Source: Cyrtodaria siliqua
Taxonomy: Eukaryota > Mollusca > Bivalvia > Adapedonta > Hiatellidae
Reading direction: 5' to 3'
Length of the DNA stretch: 64,000 nucleotides
Assembly (NCBI GenBank): GCA_037043455.1
Contig: JAWPHD010001230.1
Coordinates: forward strand, 279,885-343,884
Position numbers and translations under genes: made by a program. The notes under the pieces are model-generated. The model ran no database searches. It had not been told where the DNA came from and saw nothing but the letters and a program-made list of their open reading frames with translations. Positions 58,723-64,000 of the stretch are shown here, one piece after another (positions within the stretch are counted from its first letter, which is position 1; each line of letters begins with the position of its first letter).

Positions 58723-59242
58723 ACAACAGGGCTAGGATGGCCTTAGATTGCTCACCCTAGATCTGTGTCTAGTCTGGCATGGGTATTTTTTAATTTGTCC
58801 CACTTTCTTCTATGAATGAAATTTTATAAAAATATTCTAAACAAATATGGTAAAGACCAGATAAAAATGTCTACAGATTTAACAAAGGAAAATACAATAT
58901 AGCATTTTTCAACAAATCAATGGCAAGAACTCTGTTGTTACTAACATGGTGGTTTTCCAACTTGTCCAAGATTTCATTGATATACCAAGCTTTACACAAC
59001 TAGACATCATACTGAGGCTTCCTGCGAAATTTCATAGAAATCCAACAAGCCGTTTAGGAGGAGTAGCGTCGCCAAGAAATTTAAAGTTAAAATGTTAAAG
59101 GGCCATAACTCCGTCAAAAATCAGTGAACTGGAACAAAAGCGCAAAATGCACAAATAGACATCTTACCGATGCCTCTTGCCAAGTTTCGGCGAAATCCAA
59201 GAAGGCGTTTAGGAGGAGTAGCGCCAACAAGAAATTTAAAGT
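58723..59242 (+). repeat. Decayed head and family J core array
   Basis: AACAGGGCTAGGATGGCC with GCTCACCCTAG looks like a worn C-type head, followed by a block shared with 40770-40850. J units then carry CCGTTTAGGAGGAGTAGCG and CCATAACTCCGTC. Confidence 0.6.
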
Positions 59243-59941
59243 AACAAGAAATGTCACTGTAAGTGACAAATGCCCCCGAAGTGACATTTGACCTCTAAGT
59301 GTGACCTTGACCTTGGAGCCACAGACCTGGAATTTGTGCGCGACACGTCGTCTTGTTGTGGTGAGCACTTGTGCCAAGTTATTTGAAAATCCGTCTCAGA
59401 ATGCCAGAGTTATTGGCCGGACATGATTTGACCTTTGAACTCTAAGTGTGACCTTGACCTTGTAGCCACGGACCTGGATTTTGTGCGCAACACATCATCT
59501 TGTTGTGGTGAGCACTTGTGCCAAGTTATTTGAAAATCCGTCCAGAAATGCCAGAGTTATTGACCGGACACAATTTGACCTTTGATGTCTAAGTGTGACC
59601 TTGACCTTAGAGCCACAGACCTGGATTTGTGCGCGACACGTTGCCTTGCTTTGTTGAGCACTTGTGTCAAGTTATTTCAAAATCCGTCCAGGATTGCCAG
59701 AGTCATTGACCGGATACGATTTGACCTTTGACCTCTAAGTCTGACCTTGACCTTCGGGCCACGGACCTGAATTTTGTGCGCGACACGTCATCTTGTTGTG
59801 GTGAGCACTTGTGCCAAGTTATTTGAAAATCTGTCCATGAATGTCCGAGTTATTAAACGGACACGAAAGCACTTTGTTTTGACCTTTGACATCTAAGTGT
59901 GGCTTTGACCTTGGAGCGCGCGACGCATCGTCTTGTCATGG

Positions 59942-62503
59942 CAGGGTTTCCCCCAGACCTATATCGATGTCGCATGCGACATGCTTTAATGCCCGGCGGC
60001 GAATTTCCGACATCCTTTGATCTCCGCGACATCCCTTAAATCCCAAAGCAATATTATGCCACTTGAAACAATTGCAGTCCTGCGCGTGCCTAAATCTGAT
60101 TGACAGATTTATTGTCGCTCCCACTAAATAAGCTATCAGCCAATCATATTCGCGATAGCAGACTGCTGATTACCACCTGTGACCCGACCCGTGACTTGTT
60201 AGTGTTGAGTGGCATATGTTTAAAATTAGGACACGGTGCTTTATTGATGAGGGACATGTGTTGAGTTGAGTTGAACAATTGGTTTATGATCAAGAAACAA
60301 ACATGCAGGGCTGAACAAATCCTAAAGCCCGACGCCCGGGACTAGTCCAAAACCAAAGTCGGGCGTGTCACTTTTTCAAAGATTTCAGTCCCGGACTAGT
60401 CCAATTTTAAAAAAAGAGAAAGTCGGGCGTGTCACTGTTTGAAAGATTTCAGTCCCAGATTTGTCCAATTAACAATGTCGGCCACCTGTCATAAAACAAC
60501 CCCAGCACACTTCTCATTGTAATCCTTTAATTGCACTCGCTTATGTAATGCAATTAGCATCCACAGCGGCGATCAGAGTGTGTGTAATAGTTTTTATTTT
60601 TACTCGCCCTATTACCCCAGGCAATTTTATCAACAATCAACCATGCCGGAAGTCCCGCCTCCAAATTACTTTAATTGAGTCGGCATTGTCGACATTATCC
60701 AATCAATTGACCCGATCTATTTTAATCCAGACTGGCTAACCAATGAAACGACTACTACAGGTAAATCATATGTTCGTCACGTGATTACGTGTTCGTCACG
60801 TGGTGAGCTGAAAATGGCGATACACTGAAACAATAACACTAACACGTTGATTAATTAGCAATCAGGCCGATTTGTAGGCAATCTTTCGATGAGTAAAGAA
60901 ACAAAGGACGTTTGATAATGGAAGCATGTTTGATATGAACAGTAGGTGATTTTTTATTGTTTCTCAGTGTATTCTTGAGCGTAATTGTACAGACATGAAA
61001 GGCGGGTGGGGTAACGGTTTGTGCATAGTTAGTGTACTAATTACATTCAAAGAATTGAGTTGTCAAAAAAATGAAATAAAAACAAAAGGAACTGATATAC
61101 ATAATCAGTTTGATTTCGTATTCGGCAGTGGTAATGTTTACATTTCAAAAATGAGTTTGTTGAACTTTTTCAGTGTTAAAAAAAAAGGAAAATGTTAAGA
61201 GTGAAAGCGAAAGTGAAAGTAAAAATAAAAAGAGGAAAAATGTAGAATGATACACAGCCAATCAAAAAGTCAAAATCATCTGTAGTGGACAAAAACATAA
61301 AAATAAAATGTTTATATTGATTCACATGTTATTTATTTTTTGCATTAGGTAAAATGGTAATAAAGTTAAGAATCTCATCTGTAGCCCCTTACCTATATAA
61401 AGTTATGACTTTTTTTTCTCTCCATTAAATGATTATCTGAACTGTAATATGAAACTCAATATCTATATTGAAATTTGAAAATGCAGATGTGATTCTTACT
61501 ATTGCTACTGTTTCACCCAATGGCAGTCTACAATCTATACCACTGAAACATACATTAATTGTCTGAAGAGTAAATCAGATTGTTTCCTTTACTGTGTATA
61601 ATGAATTGTAATGAGTATGCAAGACGCAGTTTTAACATATTGAGAAATCGAAAGAATTCAGAACTTGTGTCCATTTTTTGGGACTAGTCACAATTTTTTT
61701 GGGACTAGTCACTTTTGACAGGGTGACTAGTCCCGGACTGAGGCTAAAAAAATTATTTGTAAAACCCTGACATGATTGTTTCATTCTGCAAAAATTTGTA
61801 TGTAAGGGCTGTTCCATTAAAACATACCAGGGGGTAGCGGACGGCAATTTATAGAAAATACATGGTAGGGTGCCTTGTCCCAAAAATTGCATCTATGGTA
61901 CCGTCCTAACTCCGGAATATGGGTGGGTAAATCATACTATTGTACATCGTACTCAATTGGATTCATACTATCGTTTATTTTTCAGAGGGGAAGTTATTAG
62001 CCAGCCATATGGTCGTTTTTGAAAAAATCGCGGCCAATATTTGGTGGAGTGGGTGGGGTAAAAAAAAAAAAAATTGTTTTTTTGTTTTTTTAACTCTTAC
62101 TTCCTCAATATTGTTATGTTTTTTAAGTACAAAATATAACAACAAACTTTAAAGTGACACTAAGTATTCAAGCAGATTATTGAGCATAACCAAATAATTC
62201 TGACAGTTATGACCAGCTGTTTGTGGCAAGCACAAAGTGTTTGAAAAAATAAACAAATAGTGAATTTGACTATTTATTTAGAAGTTTTGTTGCGAATCAG
62301 TTCTGTTTTTGTTGTATTAAAGTAACACTAAATGTCAATTAAAATGGCTCTCCGTTGATATACACAACCCCTAATAAAAAAAAAAATAGAACCTTCGGGA
62401 GGAGGTTACCACCCCCCCACCCCCACTCCCCAAACCCTCCCCCACACGCTCCATGTACTTTCACAAAATAACATGCCTTCCCAATTTCCTGGGGGAAACC
62501 CTG
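59942..62503. mobile_element. CAGGG-type DNA transposon remnant, 5-bp target duplication
   Basis: Both ends read CAGGGTTTCCCCCAG in inverted orientation, and CATGG is duplicated at 59937-59941 and 62504-62508. Removing the element and one CATGG restores normal D core. The CAGGG start suggests hAT-like, but hAT elements usually make 8-bp duplications, so the superfamily is open. Without its nested guest it is about 1.1 kb and has no transposase. Confidence 0.85.
60306..61769. mobile_element. Second CAGGG-type DNA transposon nested in the first, 5-bp target duplication
   Basis: Left end CAGGGCTGAACAAATCC and right end (inverted) CAGGGTTTTACAAATAA match loosely. GGACTAGTC words follow on both sides, and ACATG is duplicated at 60301-60305 and 61770-61774. 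A short frame at 60995-61198 ends MSLLNFFSVKKKGK, which resembles the N-terminal SLL-FF type start of some transposases or PIP-box-like motifs. It breaks straight after in an AAAGTGAAAG-rich stretch. This is a deletion derivative. Confidence 0.82.
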
Positions 62504-62531
62504 CATGGTGATCAGTTGTGCCAAGTTATTT

Positions 62532-63715
62532 AACAAGAGGTCAATGACCTTGAAGCTCTACTGATTGATTTTGATTTCAGGAAGTAGTCGCTACAGACTT
62601 GTTTTTCGAAAAATTATTTTTAGCCGTGGCGGCCATCTTGAATTTTTGGCCGACCTGAAATTTTGTTAGGATCAATTAGACACCAAGAGCAACATTCCTG
62701 TGAAGTTTCATGAAAATCTGTGAAGTAGTTTCAGAGGAGTAGTCGCTACAAGTTTTCATTATATAACTCTATGTAAACAAAGATGGCCGCTGACAGCCAT
62801 GTTTAACATCGAATCAAAACGATTTTTGACAAGGACCAACATCATGTCATGCTGATCATTTTAGAAAAAGTCCCATATAAATATCACTTATAGTTTTCAA
62901 GAAGTAGTCCCTACAAACTTGTATTTTGAAAATCTATTTTTAGCCATGGTGGCCATCTTCAATTTCCGGCTGACCTGAAATTTTGCTAGGATCAATAAGA
63001 CATCAAGAGCAACATTCGTGTGAAATTTCATGAAAATCTGTCAAGTAGTTTCAGAGGAGTAATCGCTACAAGTTTTCATTATATAACTATGTAAACAAAG
63101 ATGGCCACTGACAGCCATGTTTACAATCGAATCTAAATAATGTTCGACTCTGATAACCATCATGTCATGTTGATCATTTTAGAAAAAGTCCCATATCAAT
63201 ATCACTTATAGTTTTCAAGAAGTAGTTGCTACAAACTTATTTTTTAAAAATCTATTTTTAGGTGTGGTGGCTATCTTGAATTTCTGGCCGATCTGAAATT
63301 TTGCTAGGATCAATTAGACATTAAGAGCAACATTCCTGTGAAGTTTCATGAAAATCCGCCAAGTAGTTTCAGAGGAGTAGTCGCTACAAGTTTATAACTC
63401 TATGTAAACAAAGATGGCCGCTGGCAGCCAATGTTTAACGTCGAATCAAAACGATTTTTGCCAAGGACCAACATCATGTCATGCTGATCATTTTAGAAAA
63501 AGTCCCATATCAATATCACGTAGAGTTTTCAAGAAGTAGTCGTTACAAACTTGTTTTTTAAAAACCTATTTTTAGATTTGGCAGCCATCTTGGATTTCAC
63601 ATCAACATGAATTTTTGCTAGGATCAACTAGACTTCATGGGCAACATTTCTGTAAAGTTTCATGAAAATCCATTCAGTAGTTTCAGAGGAGTAGTCGTTA
63701 CAAAAAAAAAGTTTA
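62532..63715 (+). mobile_element. Family A element running into a TGTG module
   Basis: The A head sits on AAGTTATTT of the D core. Seven to eight half-units follow, then GACAGACGGACG, where the A tail is replaced by the TGTG module. Confidence 0.86.
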
Positions 63716-64000
63716 CGGACAGACGGACGTACACAAAATCAGGCTTTGTGTGACTAAAACCTGTGTGTCTGTTTTTTGTGTGTACGTTCATACTATGTGT
63801 GACTGTTTGACATTTTGTGTGTCTTTTTTACCATTTGGACACATTTTAGTCACACAAGCTCCCCTCCCCTTGTGTGACTGCAATTTTGTATTGCTTTAAA
63901 TGAAGAAATAGACTGTTTCCTGCGCATAGAGACATACTTGTTTGTGTGTCAGTCACACAAGAACAAAAAGTCACACAAGTATACTGTATACATAAAAAAA
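63716..64000 (+). repeat. TGTG/CACA-rich module, copy 3, cut by the window end
   Basis: ACACAAAATCAGGCTTTGTG ... GTATACTGTATACATAAAAA is the same module as 569-864. In the other two copies a C head follows at exactly this point, so one may start just beyond the edge. Confidence 0.82.

Larger units (their letters stand above)
59243..62531 (+). mobile_element. Family D element split by a DNA transposon and cut off by an A element
   Basis: Head AACAAG, hairpin TGTCACTGTAAGTGACA and sub-TIR AATGCCCCCGAAG, then units of about 148 bp with GTGACCTTGACCTTGG. The core stops at TCTTGTCATGG (59941) and resumes as CATGGTGATCAGTTGTGCC at 62504. It ends at 62531 where an A head begins, so it has no D tail. 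Confidence 0.85.

Noticed and set aside
60995..61198. A free-standing 67-residue gene
   Set aside because: It lies inside a transposon with target duplications and breaks right after the FFSVKKKG motif; more likely a remnant of the element's own protein.
27061..64000. CRISPR arrays
   Set aside because: Direct repeats here are long tandem cores with no short-repeat/unique-spacer pattern, and the genome is eukaryotic.

Overview
The window is eukaryotic, most likely a bivalve mollusc genome and perhaps a heterodont clam (inference). It is AT-rich and has one spread-out gene whose exons keep splice phase. It is packed with tandem-core repeats of the pearl/DINE-1/HINE structural type, tRNA-derived SINEs with a molluscan-looking GTTGGTGCG-type tail, and a decayed DIRS-type tyrosine-recombinase retroelement. 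No bacterial-type genes, CRISPR array or free-standing tRNA/rRNA gene was found.

The only convincing host gene is on the minus strand. Three exons (56319-56839, 37982-38118, 25665-26350) join without breaking frame: phase 2 out, then 1 out, then 0 out. They give about 448 codons of a C2HC zinc-finger, Ser/Thr/Gln-rich, probably nuclear protein. Its first exons lie beyond the right edge and its last beyond the left edge or unrecognised, so almost all of the window is intron (about 18.2 kb and 11.6 kb between the three exons, plus flanks).

The introns hold at least ten repeat families, named here A to K (I is not used; B has core types B1, B1', B2 and B3). The best preserved (A-E) share one architecture: AACAAGA, a family-specific small hairpin, a family-specific sub-terminal inverted repeat (sub-TIR), a tandem core of about 150-165 bp units, usually a GACGGAC-rich stretch, and a terminal hairpin that repeats the sub-TIR and ends GAGCTAAAAA (D ends GCATTATAAAA). 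Five family codes can be read: A (GGTCAATGACC / CTACTGAT), B (GGCCCAAGAGGGCC / CTACTGGC), C (GGCCATGATGGCC / CTCACCTGAG), D (TGTCACTGTAAGTGACA / ATGCCCCCGAAG) and E (GAGCTG..CAGCTC / GCTCGACTATT). Every head and tail I could find points the same way, antisense to the gene.

Layout: 0-25 kb is A, B, C, F, D and E elements in head-to-tail or nested series. 25.6-26.4 kb is an exon. 26.4-29.6 kb is the least repetitive part, with small tandem duplications and a possible small ORF. 29.6-33.1 kb is A elements nested in A elements. 33.1-35.3 kb is the DIRS relic. 35.4-35.8 kb is a SINE with a 13-bp target duplication. 36.4-37.2 kb is an orphan core array. 38.0-38.1 kb is an exon. 38.5-39.5 kb is family G. 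39.7-40.0 kb is a TA-flanked MITE whose empty site survives in a nearby duplicate. 40-56.3 kb is further A/B/C/H/K elements. 56.3-56.8 kb is an exon. 57.2-57.7 kb is a TTAA-flanked MITE with arms of about 190 bp. 59.2-62.5 kb is a D element split by two DNA transposons, one inside the other, each with a 5-bp target duplication. The right edge repeats a TGTG-rich module seen twice before.

The short ORFs over the repeat arrays are frame-rotating by-products of non-multiple-of-three units and are not annotated as genes.
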